Assembly: GCA_903632075.3 (NCBI GenBank)
Contig: CAHIKZ030005492.1
Span: 284,501-348,500, forward strand
Direction: 5' to 3'
DNA from: Acanthosepion pharaonis
Taxonomy: Eukaryota > Mollusca > Cephalopoda > Sepiida > Sepiidae
Length of the DNA stretch: 64,000 nt
Part shown: piece by piece, positions 1-9,703 of the stretch
How positions within the stretch are numbered: position 1 is the stretch's first letter
Layout of the letters: the number at the start of each line of letters is the position of its first letter
The notes under the pieces: model-generated
Seen by the model: the letters and a program-made list of their open reading frames with translations, nothing else
Database searches by the model: none
What the model was told of the DNA's origin: nothing
Program-made: the position numbers and the translations under genes

Positions 1-285
1 GGACAGCAAAGCTAAAACCAACTCAAATGCCACTCCTTCCTCGTCCTCTGCCCCGTCCACATCTTCATCCAAAAGTAAGCCTTCCCTCAATCTTCACCAA
101 CAAAAGCCCGTCCTCTCAGTAGAGATCCCAGCCCATATCAACATAGATCGTTTCACACCCCCGCTTCACACTCCTAGCCCTTCTCCTGTTAAAACCCCTC
201 GCCACACTCCTAGCCCTTCCCCGTCAAAAAGAAATCTGAAATGCCTCCTCCCCCTCCAAGCGCGAACGAAGCCCTCTCAATCAGG

Positions 286-306
286 AAAAAAAAAAAAAAA
301 AAAAAA
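286..306 (+). repeat. Poly(A) run inside LINE ORF1 region
   Basis: About 21 consecutive A residues follow a proline/serine-rich stretch (1-285) that lacks a long open frame. It may be slippage in a lysine-coding run of ORF1 or an assembly homopolymer error. Confidence 0.8.
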
Positions 307-350
307 TTCTTCTTCAACTCGGGCGAGGACCTCTGTAGAATTTCTTCTGA

Positions 351-791
351 GCAAGCAGAGAGAGCCGAGATTACGGAAACCGAATTAAGGAGCTAAAGTA
401 CCTGCTTTCAATTAGGCAGTATGCCGATAAAGATGTGGAAGTACCCTATCATTTTCCACAAGCCCAAAGAGTTTTAACAGTGGTGCGGACTGGAAGTGGG
501 GCCAAGCCAATTTGGGCAATGATCGAGGAGGCGATTGCTTTTTTTAAAATGGCCTTGCCCATTGCCATCACTCATAATGAACAGTTGAATCAGCTATCTA
601 AACTTTGTGCAGGGAGGGTCCCCGTTTTAGTTCACCCATCCCTGTATAGAGCTTTGAAATTAACTTTCCCCTGGGATATCGGTGGAATCTCCCAAGACGG
701 TACCATCAAAACTGAAATGGGCCATGGGTCTATGGGAGAGGCTGTCGGTATCCTTACCCCGGCCATGTTTAAAGCAGGTAAACAACCCTAA
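351..791 (+). pseudogene. LINE ORF1 C-terminal fragment
   Basis: The frame is open from just after a stop at 348-350 to TAA at 789-791. The visible protein (about 146 residues) has a charged opening rich in Arg, Glu and Lys, then a compact domain with the words QAQRVLTVVRTGSGAKP and LPIAITHNEQLNQLSKLC. I do not recognise a named domain. Its position directly upstream of the endonuclease, 11 nt before the ATG at 803, identifies it as the nucleic-acid-binding ORF1 of this LINE. The 5' part is off the window or degraded in the low-complexity region before it. No zinc knuckle is visible in what remains. Confidence 0.6.
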
Positions 792-802
792 TCGGACTTC
801 TC

Positions 803-1510
803 ATGGCTCTCTGGTTAGCTACTTTAAATGTGCGGGGCCTGAGGTCCGAGTCTCGCAGGGCGAGGCTCTCGTGACCTTCAGCGCCTCGGGGTGAATGTGT
901 GTTGTGTGCAAGAGACCCGGTTTTCTTCTCATGACCGTGAGGATATACTGTCTGGGGGTTCGCCCTTTATTCAGCATGTTTTGATGGTCGTTCGAGGGGT
1001 GTCTCTTGGCTAGTGAGCAAGTCTTTGAAGGCTGCATGTTCCCTTGTCTTCGCAGATCCGGCGGGCAGGCTTTGTGTGCTGGATGTTACTATAAAGGATA
1101 AGGCTTTACGTCTCATTGGGGTTTATGCGCCCAATAGTCATACTGAGCGGCCTGCTCTGTTTCGGCAGATCGAGCTGTTTTTGACGACTTCTCGTCGGGT
1201 AGTCTTAGCGGGGATTGGAATGCCGTCCTTGACCCTGAGATAGATCGCATAGGTAAAAAACCGGGTACTAAAAATCCTGATGTGAAGGCATTTCGGGACT
1301 TTATCGGCAGGTTTGATCTTGTCGATAAGTACCGGAATGAGCACCCTCAGGACGTAGCATGGACTTGGACAACTAGTGGCGACTCGGCTCCTGGCTCGCT
1401 TGCGAGCTACCTGGACCAGTGTTAGTTAGGAGAGTCGACGTAGGGCTCTTAGAGTGTCCAAGTTTCCACTATATAGTTTATACGGATCATAGGCTTGTCC
1501 GGGTCCGTGT
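803..1510 (+). pseudogene. LINE ORF2 AP endonuclease domain, frameshifted
   Basis: The domain nicks target DNA to prime reverse transcription. ATG at 803 opens MALWLATLNVRGLRSESRR and meets TGA after 23 codons. Shifted frames then continue with VCCVQETRF (catalytic Glu motif), VYAPN near 1124-1138, GDWNAV around 1207-1225, and a final DHRLV near 1487. These are the expected exonuclease/endonuclease/phosphatase-fold motifs in the expected order. At least three frame changes separate them. The alternative, an APE-type DNA-repair gene, is excluded by the RT that follows. Confidence 0.8.
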
Positions 1511-1928
1511 AAACTTAGATAAACCTAAGGTTAGAATGGCTGGTTACTGGAAATTTAACTGTTCACTTTTTGGTGAGCAGGATTTCCGGGACCAGCTGCT
1601 ACTAATGATTCAGAGGGAATTGACGGGGGCGGTTGTGGGTAACGCCTGGTGGGGAAAAATTAAAATCAAAATTAGAACGTTTGCTGCCGATTTTAGTCGT
1701 CGACTCAATCTAGATAGACGAGCGGCGCAAACGGCTTTAGAGGAAAAGGTCGATCGGGCTGTTAAATCCCGTGTTAGTGGGGACATAGTCTTAGCTAAGG
1801 CAGAGTTGGCCTCCTTGCTTATCAAGAAGGATCAAGCTCTGGTAGTTAGGGCTAGGCTAAAAGAATGTCTTCTGAGGCGACGAATATGGCGCAGAATTGC
1901 GCGCAGAGGAAAATCGGAACGCGGATAA
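1419..1928 (+). pseudogene. LINE ORF2 linker between endonuclease and RT
   Basis: A 169-codon open stretch begins with the end of the endonuclease (TDHRLVRV), then the RMAGYWKFNCSLF block that L1-superfamily proteins carry right after the endonuclease, followed by a long basic helical region rich in Arg, Lys and Leu. It is the longest intact piece of ORF2 upstream of the RT. It ends in a frameshift near 1900, after which another frame (1897-2124) carries on toward the RT. Confidence 0.7.
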
Positions 1929-2099
1929 GCGACATATAGCGTGCGTCACATTGCCGGATAAGCGGACCGTGACTACAAGCGCGGGCATATGCGAAGCCTT
2001 TCGGCTTTACTTTCAGGATCTTTTCACCAGGGAGCCCGGTCTGAGCTCGGCTCAGTTCGACGCCTATTTGGCTGACTTTCCTGCCTTGAGGCAGCTGAA

Positions 2100-3080
2100 G
2101 CGGCTAGGTGCGAGGGTCCCATAACAGAGTCGGAAATCTGGGATGCGCTGAAGCAGGTTGGCCTGGATAAGTCTCCGGGACTAGATGGACTTCCCTACGA
2201 AGTGTACTTGAGGCTGTCGCCCATTTTTGTTCCTTTGCTGCAGCTGATTTACAACCACTGGATGAGGCAGGGTCTTTACCCCGACGCTTCACCAGGGGTG
2301 TGATCAAGTTGCTGCGTAAGGACAAGAATGGTGGGGATGGGTTAGGGAACTTTCGCCCTTTGACGATGTTAAATACTGACTTAAAGATTTTGGCGAAGAT
2401 CTTAGCCAACCGTTTGCAGCTTGTCCTGTCTCGTCTGATTGGCCCCGAACAGACTTGTGCTGTGAAGGGCAGGACGATTCAGGATAACCTTCATATGGTA
2501 CGCTTGATCTTAGAACAAGTCGACAGTGAAGCCGCGCTGATCAATTTAGATCAGTCCAAGGCCTTCGATAGGGTTGACCATCGGTTTCTGGAGGCTGTCC
2601 TGTCGGCGGCCGGTTTCGGAGCCGACTTTCGCTCCTGGATCCGACTCTTGTATGCGACCCCGGTGCGCTGGTGGAAGTGAATGGGGTAAGGTCGGAGCCT
2701 TTCGTATTGTCTCGCTCCATTCGTCAAGGTTGTCCGCTATCGCCCTTGCTTTACGTTCTTGCGTTGGAACCATTCCTTCGCAAGTTAAAGGCGAATCCGG
2801 TCCTGCGCGGAATTACCCTGCCTGGCGCTACCACCTCGGCCAGGTATTCTGCCTATGCTGACGACGTTTCGGCTCTTGTGTCGAGCAGAGCCGAGATTGA
2901 CGAAGTCAGCAAAGAAATCAGTGGGTATGAGATGGTAACAGGGCCAGGATCAACCGCGATAAGTCTGTGGGCTTGCGGTTGGGTGCGTGGAAGGGAGTTT
3001 CTCTTCCCGGACCTTTCCTCTGGACGGATGGGCCGATCAAGATACTCGGCGTCTGGTTCGGTCCTGATCTCCAGTTGAAA
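2100..3080 (+). pseudogene. LINE reverse transcriptase domain, frameshifted
   Basis: The domain would copy element RNA into DNA. In order I see KSPGLDGLPYEVY (about 2168-2207), FRPLTMLNTDLKILAKILANR (from 2350), a QSKAFDRVDH block holding the first catalytic Asp (about 2554-2580), SIRQGCPLSPLLY (about 2715-2755) and the catalytic YADD at about 2854-2866. Three frames are needed to read it: the breaks fall near 2125, 2295 and 2675. After YADD the frame degenerates near 2930. Motif spacing is normal for an L1-type RT, so the decay is by small indels rather than large deletions. Confidence 0.85.
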
Positions 3081-4206
3081 TGAACTGGTCGGAGGTACAA
3101 GGGAAGGCCGAGGTCGCGGTTAATCTGTGGTCTCGGAGGAGACTTTCCCTGAAGGGAAGGGCGGAAGTATGTGTTTCACACATCTATCCGATCCTCCTCT
3201 ACCGACTCTCTGTGCTTCCACTCCCGTATGCCCGGCTAATGTCATTAGTCAGGACCTTGTTCTCTTTCTTGTGGAGAGGCAAGGCCCCTTTGGTATCTCG
3301 CGAGGTCTGTTGCCTCCATCCCTCTGAGGGCGGTCTGGGGATGCCTAGCATTGAGATCCGTCAATATATGCTTCGCATTACCTTTTTAGACCGAATGTGT
3401 CGTGGGTCGAATGAGGAGGGTGCCTTTTGGAAAGAGGACGTCCAGAAACATTTTCCAACCCTGAAAAGTGTGCACTCGTGCGAACAAGAGGCCGGCCGTT
3501 TACCACGTGCCGAGTGCTCTTTTTATCGTGAATGTCGTCGCGCTCTGAAGCTCCTCTTACGGGCTTCGGATGGTCTCTCCAACGCCCAGGCGTTGTCTCG
3601 CAAGGCATTATATCAAGTTTTAGTTAGGGGTCCGTACAAGATGATCTGATTGGCGAGCTCGGTCTTACGAAGCAGGAGGCTCGCTCGATATGGCCTTGGG
3701 CGCCCGGGTTGAAATGTCTCAATAACGATGAGGCATCACTCACCTGGCTGGTGATTCGTGAAGCCCTCTGGGTCGGCAAGAGACTTTGTTCAGCAGGCTT
3801 GGAGAAATATCCAAACTGTCGTCGCTGTACGGGGAAGTCGAGACTATTGGTCACGCCTTCTTTCAGTGCAGGGCGGTAGTGCCGTTAATGCAAGTTTGTT
3901 GAAGGCCTCATGGTTCGCATGCTGCATAGAAAGTTTTTTGTCCTGGAAGCCAGTTCTGTTTGTAGCAATGTGGTGCCGCAGATGACGAAGGCTGAACACT
4001 ATGTGTTCTGTTGCTTACTAGGGGTTATGAGAGTCGTGATTTGGACGACGCGTCAGAGGGGATTTCATGAGGGCGAAGTTCACTTCTTCCCAACTGATCT
4101 TGTTCTTTAAGCATCAGCTTAAAGTCAAGATCAGGACGGAAAGGCGGCGGCTCACCTCATCGGAATTCAGCAAAAGGTGGGTGATTCTTCGCGAATGTGC
4201 CGAGTA
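3080..4206 (+). pseudogene. LINE ORF2 C-terminal region, broken
   Basis: A 189-codon open stretch (3080-3649) carries WSRRRLSLKGRAEVC and LHPSEGGLGMPSI, the thumb/connector words found after the RT in this LINE class. The protein continues in shifted frames through 3758-4110. It includes a cysteine-containing patch (KYPNCRRCTGKSRLLVTPSF-like reading near 3805-3865), consistent with the C-terminal Cys motif of L1-class ORF2 but incomplete. The last readable part, near 4110-4206, is basic. No intact stop-to-stop protein remains. Confidence 0.6.
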
Positions 4207-5003
4207 AAAGGGCTGACCTTGAGTGGCATTTGGATGCGGTTAGGCATTAAGGATATTGTTTTCCTGGGTTGAACATAGGCAACCCATCCCGGAGTTAGAT
4301 TAGATTAGGTTTTTTGTATTTTTCTTTTAGTTTTTCTATTCTGGTAAACTTAGCTAGGGTGTATTTGCTCATTGGTCCCTTTTATTTCTGTCCCCATTTT
4401 CTTTTCCTTTAGTTTAACTCCCCATCCCCTCCCTCGTTTTAGGTGGTCAGTGATGTCAGTTCTCTGGTAGATGCGGGGCGCTTTTCGTTTTCGTGCGGGT
4501 GTTTTTCGTATTTGTTGTTGTGTATGAACGAGTGTGTGCCTGTGTGAATGCTTGGGATGAATGAGTGTGGCTTTATTTTTTCAAAAGTCCCGCATCGATT
4601 TCGTCCGGTTAACTGATATTTCTGCCACATTCAATAGTTTGTGGGGGGTTTTATTACTAACACTAATTTTATTTGGTTTCTTGTAAATAGTATTTTGTCA
4701 TTTTGTATATATTTCATTGGGGATCTTTTTAGAATTTGTTGTTTTTATGCCCCTCCCCACAGACAATATTTGTACATAAGGGGATCATTTAGGTTTTTTC
4801 ATGGAGTCAAAGAGGCATTTTGGTGTATGTAGCAAGAAAGGTATGGATAAATGTGTTGTTTTGGTGAAAGGATTATTGTTCTGTATGATAGGGTCAGTGA
4901 TTGTGGCTAGCTAAGTTTTAAGCTAAGACAAGGGATGACCGTCCTTCACCCCAACCCCCTTTTTGGCCTTGTGCCGCTTTTGTACTAATGTACAATAAAT
5001 ATA
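4207..5003 (+). other. Probable LINE 3'UTR with terminal hairpin and AATAAA
   Basis: There is no coding potential. The stretch is T-rich and ends with a perfect small hairpin TTGTAC-TAAT-GTACAA at 4979-4994 and an AATAAA at 4994-4999, right before LTR-derived sequence at 5004. A terminal hairpin plus a polyadenylation signal fits a LINE 3' end, but the boundary is inferred. The AATAAA could instead belong to the LTR. Confidence 0.5.
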
Positions 5004-5061
5004 TCTTCACTCAGCTTGCTCCACAACTGAGTGTTTATCTTGACCACGTGATTGTTCGACA
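5004..5061 (+). repeat. 5' LTR remnant (last 58 bp)
   Basis: This segment matches 9961-10018 base for base by eye, starting TCTTCACTCAGCTTGC and ending TTGTTCGACA. Upstream of 5004 the match to the 3' LTR stops abruptly, so about 257 bp of the expected LTR are missing at this side. Confidence 0.9.
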
Positions 5062-5077
5062 TGGCGCTGTGAACAGG
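5062..5077 (+). promoter_or_regulatory. Candidate tRNA primer-binding site
   Basis: TGGCGCTGTGAACAGG immediately follows the CA end of the LTR. A TGG start (complement of a tRNA CCA tail) with no spacer is the normal primer-binding-site position. I cannot name the tRNA. Confidence 0.6.
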
Positions 5078-5081
5078 ATTT

Positions 5082-6260
5082 ATGACACCTGAAAATTGGG
5101 AACTCTTCTTCATTGAAGCAGGCATATCCACCGACTCGGCCAAAACTCATGCAACAAGATTTGCGGACGAGAAGCTGACAATCGAGAGCCTTCAAATGCT
5201 GGATCGATCTATGCTTAAGGAGCTGGGAGTCACATTAATGGGAGAAGCCCTGTGTATCATTAAGCAGGCTAAGGAATCCACCACCCAGACAACCCGCATT
5301 CAGGCACTAGCAGCCAAGCCTCCTCATCTCAATCTCGAGATGACACCACAGCAATTCAGGAAGTTCCGAATTGACTGGGATGTCTTTACCAAGATGACAA
5401 ATATGCCAAACTCCCAAGCTAATATTCACCTATACAATTGTGCTGATGAGACTGTGCAAAACGCCATAATCAACACGCACCCTGACTTCTTTACCACTGA
5501 TCCAGATAATCTACTTGACATGGTAGAAGTGTTGGTCACCCAGAGGTCAAGTCCTATTGTCCATCGCCTTGCTTTTGCCTCCATGTCTCAGGATGCTGAT
5601 GAGCCAATACAAAGTTACCTTGTCCGCCTCAGAGCCGTAGCCGTTGATTGTAACTTTACCTGCCCCTCGTGTGAACATGACCTGTCTGATATATACATCA
5701 AGGACCAGATCATCCGTGGAATAGCAAATGACACACTCCAGGCTGACCTACTGGCCAAAGCTGGGGCACTTAAATCCCTTGAACAAAATATCCGTCATGC
5801 TGAGGCATTTGAATCAGCATTGCGGGACCAAACCTCAATGGCCAGTGCTTCAGATACAGCTGCTGCTCGGCTATCTACATACCGCAGACAGAAGGGTACA
5901 CCACAAGCCAACGAGGCGATCCGTGCCAGCACCTATTGCAACTGCAATGTTAAATCAAACCACCAGGCTTGCTTAGGTTGTGGCAGCCACCAGCATGGCA
6001 CCTCAGGAACTGAATCACGCCGGCTAAAATGCCCAGCATGGGGACAAACATGTAGTAATTGTGGGAAGCCCAATCACCTATCGAGGGTATGCCGGGCTAA
6101 GAAACCAGCTCAAGCGGTCAGGAAAAGCCTAGAGGCTAATGAAGCCGCCATGGACACACTTATCGCCCACATCACATTCAATCAAACGACAGGCACGTAT
6201 ACATCTAAAGACACAGGCCAGATAAGGGAAATTGATGCATATGTTGTTCCATTTTCATAA
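5082..6260 (+). CDS. gag: Gag polyprotein of Ty3/gypsy element
   Basis: A 392-codon open frame starts with ATG 20 bases past the LTR end. It would form the virus-like particle and package element RNA. The opening third (about 1-75) contains a SAM-like helical segment (ENWELFFIEAGI, LKELGVTLMGEAL). A capsid-like helical part follows, with LNLEMTPQQFRKFRIDWDVF near residues 85-105 and SYLVRLRAVA near 190. The C-terminal third has a Cys/His-rich stretch with a classical CCHC knuckle CSNCGKPNHLSRVC at about residues 324-337, preceded by an irregular second Cys/His group. Length and layout suit gypsy Gag. It is the only element frame here with no visible break. Translation into protease would need a frameshift or separate start. 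Confidence 0.88.
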   Translation: MTPENWELFFIEAGISTDSAKTHATRFADEKLTIESLQMLDRSMLKELGVTLMGEALCIIKQAKESTTQTTRIQALAAKPPHLNLEMTPQQFRKFRIDWDVFTKMTNMPNSQANIHLYNCADETVQNAIINTHPDFFTTDPDNLLDMVEVLVTQRSSPIVHRLAFASMSQDADEPIQSYLVRLRAVAVDCNFTCPSCEHDLSDIYIKDQIIRGIANDTLQADLLAKAGALKSLEQNIRHAEAFESALRDQTSMASASDTAAARLSTYRRQKGTPQANEAIRASTYCNCNVKSNHQACLGCGSHQHGTSGTESRRLKCPAWGQTCSNCGKPNHLSRVCRAKKPAQAVRKSLEANEAAMDTLIAHITFNQTTGTYTSKDTGQIREIDAYVVPFS

Positions 6261-6310
6261 AAACCGGATCCCAGACAAATTAAGAATATCCCCAGAAATC
6301 ACAGCACTAG

Positions 6311-6660
6311 GATGACAATCTTTCCTGACAGTGGGGCCACCATATGTCTCGGGGACTTAAGCACCTTCTGAATATGGGGCTCACTATCAACAACCTCATT
6401 CCATCAAGAAAAGTCGTCCGAGCTGTGGAGGCTTTACGCTTGTATGTCAGGGTTGGCTCCCCGTGGAATTCATCGTCCAAGGAAGAACAACTAAACAAGC
6501 CCTATACATATGCAAAAAGATTCAGCGGCTATACTTCAGCAAAGCAGCCTGCATTGATGTAGGGATACTGTCCAAAGACTTCCCGAAGCCAACAACTACA
6601 ATATTACCCCAAACAACAATGCAACACATGCCCTCGACAAGCACACACAAAAAAATCGGA
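6311..6660 (+). pseudogene. Aspartic protease of Ty3/gypsy element, frameshifted
   Basis: The retropepsin that would cut Gag-Pol is recognisable from FPDSGATICLG (active-site DSGA at 6327-6338) just downstream of the gag stop. The flap and later part are spread over two more frames: LLNMGLTINNLIPS (from about 6365), then a frame with EFIVQGRTTKQALYICKK and YFSKAACIDVGIL (about 6463-6560). At least two frameshifts and a stop separate the active-site strand from the rest. Confidence 0.75.
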
Positions 6661-6675
6661 CGTGAGCCCTAAACA

Positions 6676-7445
6676 ATGCAAAGTCGAGGGACAACTTCCA
6701 ACACGCCCCAAAAAAACTCCCTTTTCTTCCCAACAGAACAAAACATTGATAGGCTCAAGAATTGGCTATTTAATCAATTTGCCGAAACGGCGTTCAAGAA
6801 CAATGGTGAATTCCACCGATGTCTGGCCCCACTGCACATATACACCTCAAAGAAGGAGCAATCCCCAAAGCCAGACATAACCCAATTCCTGTGTTTTTTT
6901 TCACTTCAAAGAGCCCGTAAAACAGGCCCTTTGGGAAGATGTGAAAAGGGGTATCATAACCCCAGTACCCGTTGGCATGCCCACTGATTGGTGTAGCACT
7001 ATGGTAATTACCGCCAAAAAAAATGGCAAACCACGAAGAACCATAGACTACCAACACTTGAATTCACAGTGCAAACGGAAACACACCATACAGGGTCACC
7101 ATTCCAGCTAGCACTACAAGTGCCACCTAAACAAAAGAAAACAGTGTTGGATGCTGTTGATGGATATCATTCCATCCCCTTAGATAAAGAGTCCCAGCCA
7201 CTCACCACCTTCATCACAGAATGGGGAAGGTTCATGTACCTGAGAATGCCACAAGGTTACCTAGCATCTGGCGATGCCTACACCCGAAGGTATGATGAAG
7301 TAATAAAAGACATCCCCGCAAAGTAAAAATCGTGGATGACACCCTACTCTATGACTCTGACATCGAAGGAGCCTTTTTCACACCTTCGATTTTCTCCTCC
7401 ATTGTGCAAAAAAACGGCATCGTAATAAATAGAGAAAAATTCAAT
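6676..7445 (+). pseudogene. Reverse transcriptase of Ty3/gypsy element, frameshifted
   Basis: The RT fingers/palm are readable across frames. There is an opening LFNQFAETAF, then PVGMPTDWCSTMV and KKNGKPRRTIDYQHLN near 6975-7060. The motif A block TVLDAVDGYHSIPLD lies near 7144-7185, followed by FITEWGRFMYLRMPQGYLASGDAY. The catalytic motif reads IVDDTLLYD at 7329-7355, with VDD in place of the more common YVDD/YADD word. A one-base shift near 7320 puts a stop immediately before it. Downstream to 7445 is the thumb and start of the connection. Confidence 0.85.
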
Positions 7446-7446
7446 T

Positions 7447-8110
7447 TTGCCAAGACACGGTGCAGTTTGGGGGCCTCCAAATAACATCTTCTGGTGTAAC
7501 CCTTCTAAATCCATGCTGGAGGCAATATTGAGCTTCCCAATACCAAAAACACTCACCGATGCGAGATCATGGTTTGGGCTGGTCAACCAAGTCGCTTGGG
7601 CATACTCACTAAGCCCAGTCATGCTTCCATTTCGTGATCTCGTAAAACGAGACTCACACTTTACATGGAATAAAAGCCTTGAGGATGCATTCCAGCAGTC
7701 AAAGAAGGTCATAGTTGACTTAGTCCGAAAAGGCATCGCAACATTTCAAAAAGAAAGAATAACCTGCCTTGCCCCAGATTGGAGCAAAGACGGAATGGGC
7801 TTCCTACTTCTGCAGAAGTATTGCTCATGCACCACTGACAAAGCCCCAGTTTGCTGCCCTGAAGGTTGGCGCCTGATATTTGCTGGTAGCAGATTCTGCA
7901 TTGATGCTGAACGCAGATATGCACCTATTGAAGGCGAAGCAGCAGCAATTGCATGGGCATTGGAAAAATGTCGGATTTTTGTAATGGGTTGCCCGAATCT
8001 CATAGTGGTTACAGATCATGAGCCACTAAAAAGGATTATTCGGAGATAGAGACCTTAGTAAAATCCAAAAACCCCCGATTATTCAGGTTAAAGGAGAAAA
8101 CCCTCAGGTA
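7447..8110 (+). pseudogene. RNase H / connection region of Ty3/gypsy pol
   Basis: The open frame 7447-8049 (200 codons) carries the connection (RSWFGLVNQVAWAYS, MLPFRDLVKRDSHFTW) and an RNase H domain. The latter has APDWSKDGMGFLLLQKYC (first acidic residue), a SRFCIDAERRYAPIEGEAAAIAWAL block (second acidic residue) and VVTDHEPLKRII (third). A stop at 8047-8049 falls right after the TDHEPL motif, where the related reading goes on in another frame (RLKEKTLRYRF-like near 8083-8120). The domain would degrade the RNA strand of the RNA-DNA hybrid. Confidence 0.82.
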
Positions 8111-8252
8111 CAGATTCACCATTCAGCACTGCCCTGGGAAATGGCACAGAGCCTCCGATGCTGTCTCTCGTAACCCAGCAGACATCTCACAGGCACTCCT
8201 AAATGTATTCACTGCTGAACCCTCTCAATCAGACATCATAGAGTCTGACAAC

Positions 8253-9649
8253 ATGGATGACTGGGTCAAATCAAAAACCTTATTAGCAACATTCGGTGCA
8301 AATGACAACCTGGAGCTCATCTCACCAGACGTTATCCGTACGGCGGGACACAGCGACCCGCAATACAAAAAATTAATTGAAGTAATACAAAACGGATTCC
8401 AAAGAACGCGCATCCTCACTGCACCTGAAATCCGCGAATATTGGGAAGTGAGGCACCGCCTAAGTGTTGACGACGGGTTAGTGCTCTTAGATCAAAGAAT
8501 TGTTATCCCCACCTCTCACAACGCAAAAAATATTACATAGCCTACATTCTGCACATCAAGGAGAAGTTGGCATGAAGGCACGTGCCAATGAATCTGTTTA
8601 TTGGCCCGGGATGAATGCTTCAATTCGTAACATTAGAGCAGGTTGTACGTTCTGCTCAAAAATTGCCCCGAGTCAACCAAAAGAGCCAATCAATTTGACA
8701 CCATCTCCTGATTGGCCATTTCAGCAAATCGTCATGGACATCTTCCATGTTGGAAACCATGGTTACTTAGCATGCGCTGACAGGTTAACGGGCTGGCTGA
8801 ATCTATACCACTTGAGCCACGGAGAAGCTAATGCCTCAAGGATTATTTTCGATTTGCCGAGACATATTTCAAACCTACGGCGCTCCTGAGGAACTCAGCA
8901 GTGATGGTGGGCCACCCTTCACATCTCTTCCATTCAAGCAATTTTTGCAAGACTGGGCTGTTAAACAAAGGTTATCATCTGCTGGTTACCCACAATCCAA
9001 TGGTCGAGCAGAGCTCGCTGTCAAAACAGCCAAAAGAATCATAAATGGCAACACAGGAGCCCAAGGATCGTTGGATAATAACCATGCAGCAAGAGCCATC
9101 CTCCAATACAGGAATACGCCTATTCAAAACATTGGGCTATCCCCTGCTCAACTACTACTCCACCGCCGACTACGTGACTACATACCATCCCACCCCACAC
9201 TCTATAAGCCACACGCGAAGTGGATAACCGCAGCCCAAAATCGTGAGATAAGTCTGTCCCGGCGGAACGCACATCTCATAGAGAGATACAACAGAACAGC
9301 ACACACTTTAAACCCCCTTCAAAAAGGACAAATAGTGGCACTACAAAGACCAACAACCCGTCGATGGGACACAACAGGTCAGGTCATTGAAATCCTCCCC
9401 AACCACCAATACCGTATCAGAGTTGACGGATCAGGTAGAATTACCTTACGAAATCGCCGATTTCTCAGGAAACTGGATACACCAACAATTCCAGTTCCAA
9501 GACCTAGTGCCTTACCTGAGATCCCTACACCATTGCCACAAACATTCGACGCTGGAATACCATCAAACACTGCTCAGCCGTCTACAATAACACGGACAAA
9601 AACCCTCGGGCATTGTCCAGACTACTTCCACACAACCAGCCAGGTTTAA
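8253..9649 (+). pseudogene. Integrase of Ty3/gypsy element, two frameshifts
   Basis: The enzyme would insert element cDNA. A linker (8253-8540) is followed by an HHCC zinc domain (LHSAHQG ... CTFC, about 8535-8660). Next is the catalytic core: first Asp in IVMDIFHV (about 8733), second Asp in SSDGGPPF (codon at 8903) and Glu in NGRAELAVK (codon at 9011), with exactly 35 residues between the last two, the canonical spacing. The C-terminal part has a GPY/F-like module: QKGQIVALQRP, RRWDTTGQVIEI, QYRIRVDGSGR, RNRRFLRKL. Frame changes occur near 8520 and 8850. All three catalytic acidic residues survive. Confidence 0.88.
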
Positions 9650-9690
9650 AGGAACAAATCCCTCCCCAAAGGCCACTACCAACACGCGAT

Positions 9691-9703
9691 GGGGGGAAGG
9701 AGA
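9691..9703 (+). promoter_or_regulatory. Polypurine tract
   Basis: GGGGGGAAGGAGA is an uninterrupted 13-base purine run ending directly at the TG that opens the 3' LTR. This is the expected plus-strand primer site. Confidence 0.85.

Larger units (their letters stand above)
1..5003 (+). mobile_element. Tx1-like (L1 superfamily) LINE, decayed, 5' end outside window
   Basis: A non-LTR retrotransposon read on the plus strand in the usual order: tail of ORF1, apurinic-type endonuclease, reverse transcriptase, C-terminal region, 3'UTR. Landmarks are an endonuclease opening (LATLNVRGLRSESRR), GDWNAV, a DHRLV end motif, KSPGLDGLPYEVY at the RT entry, IRQGCPLSPLLY, and the catalytic YADD. The GYWKFN block after the endonuclease and the wording around RQGCPLS and YADD resemble the Tx1 branch of L1. 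Many frameshifts and a few stops break it into short frames, so it is dead. It is much richer in GC than the DNA beyond 10 kb. The right limit at 5003 is inferred: a hairpin and AATAAA sit at 4979-4999 and a foreign LTR sequence starts at 5004. Clade assignment is by recognition only. Confidence 0.85.

Noticed and set aside
803..1510. DNA-repair AP endonuclease gene
   Set aside because: Frameshifted, preceded by LINE ORF1 and followed by RT in LINE order.
2671..3078. Host gene with reverse-transcriptase domain, such as telomerase
   Set aside because: RQGCPLS, YADD and the endonuclease upstream identify a LINE; there are no telomerase-specific motifs.
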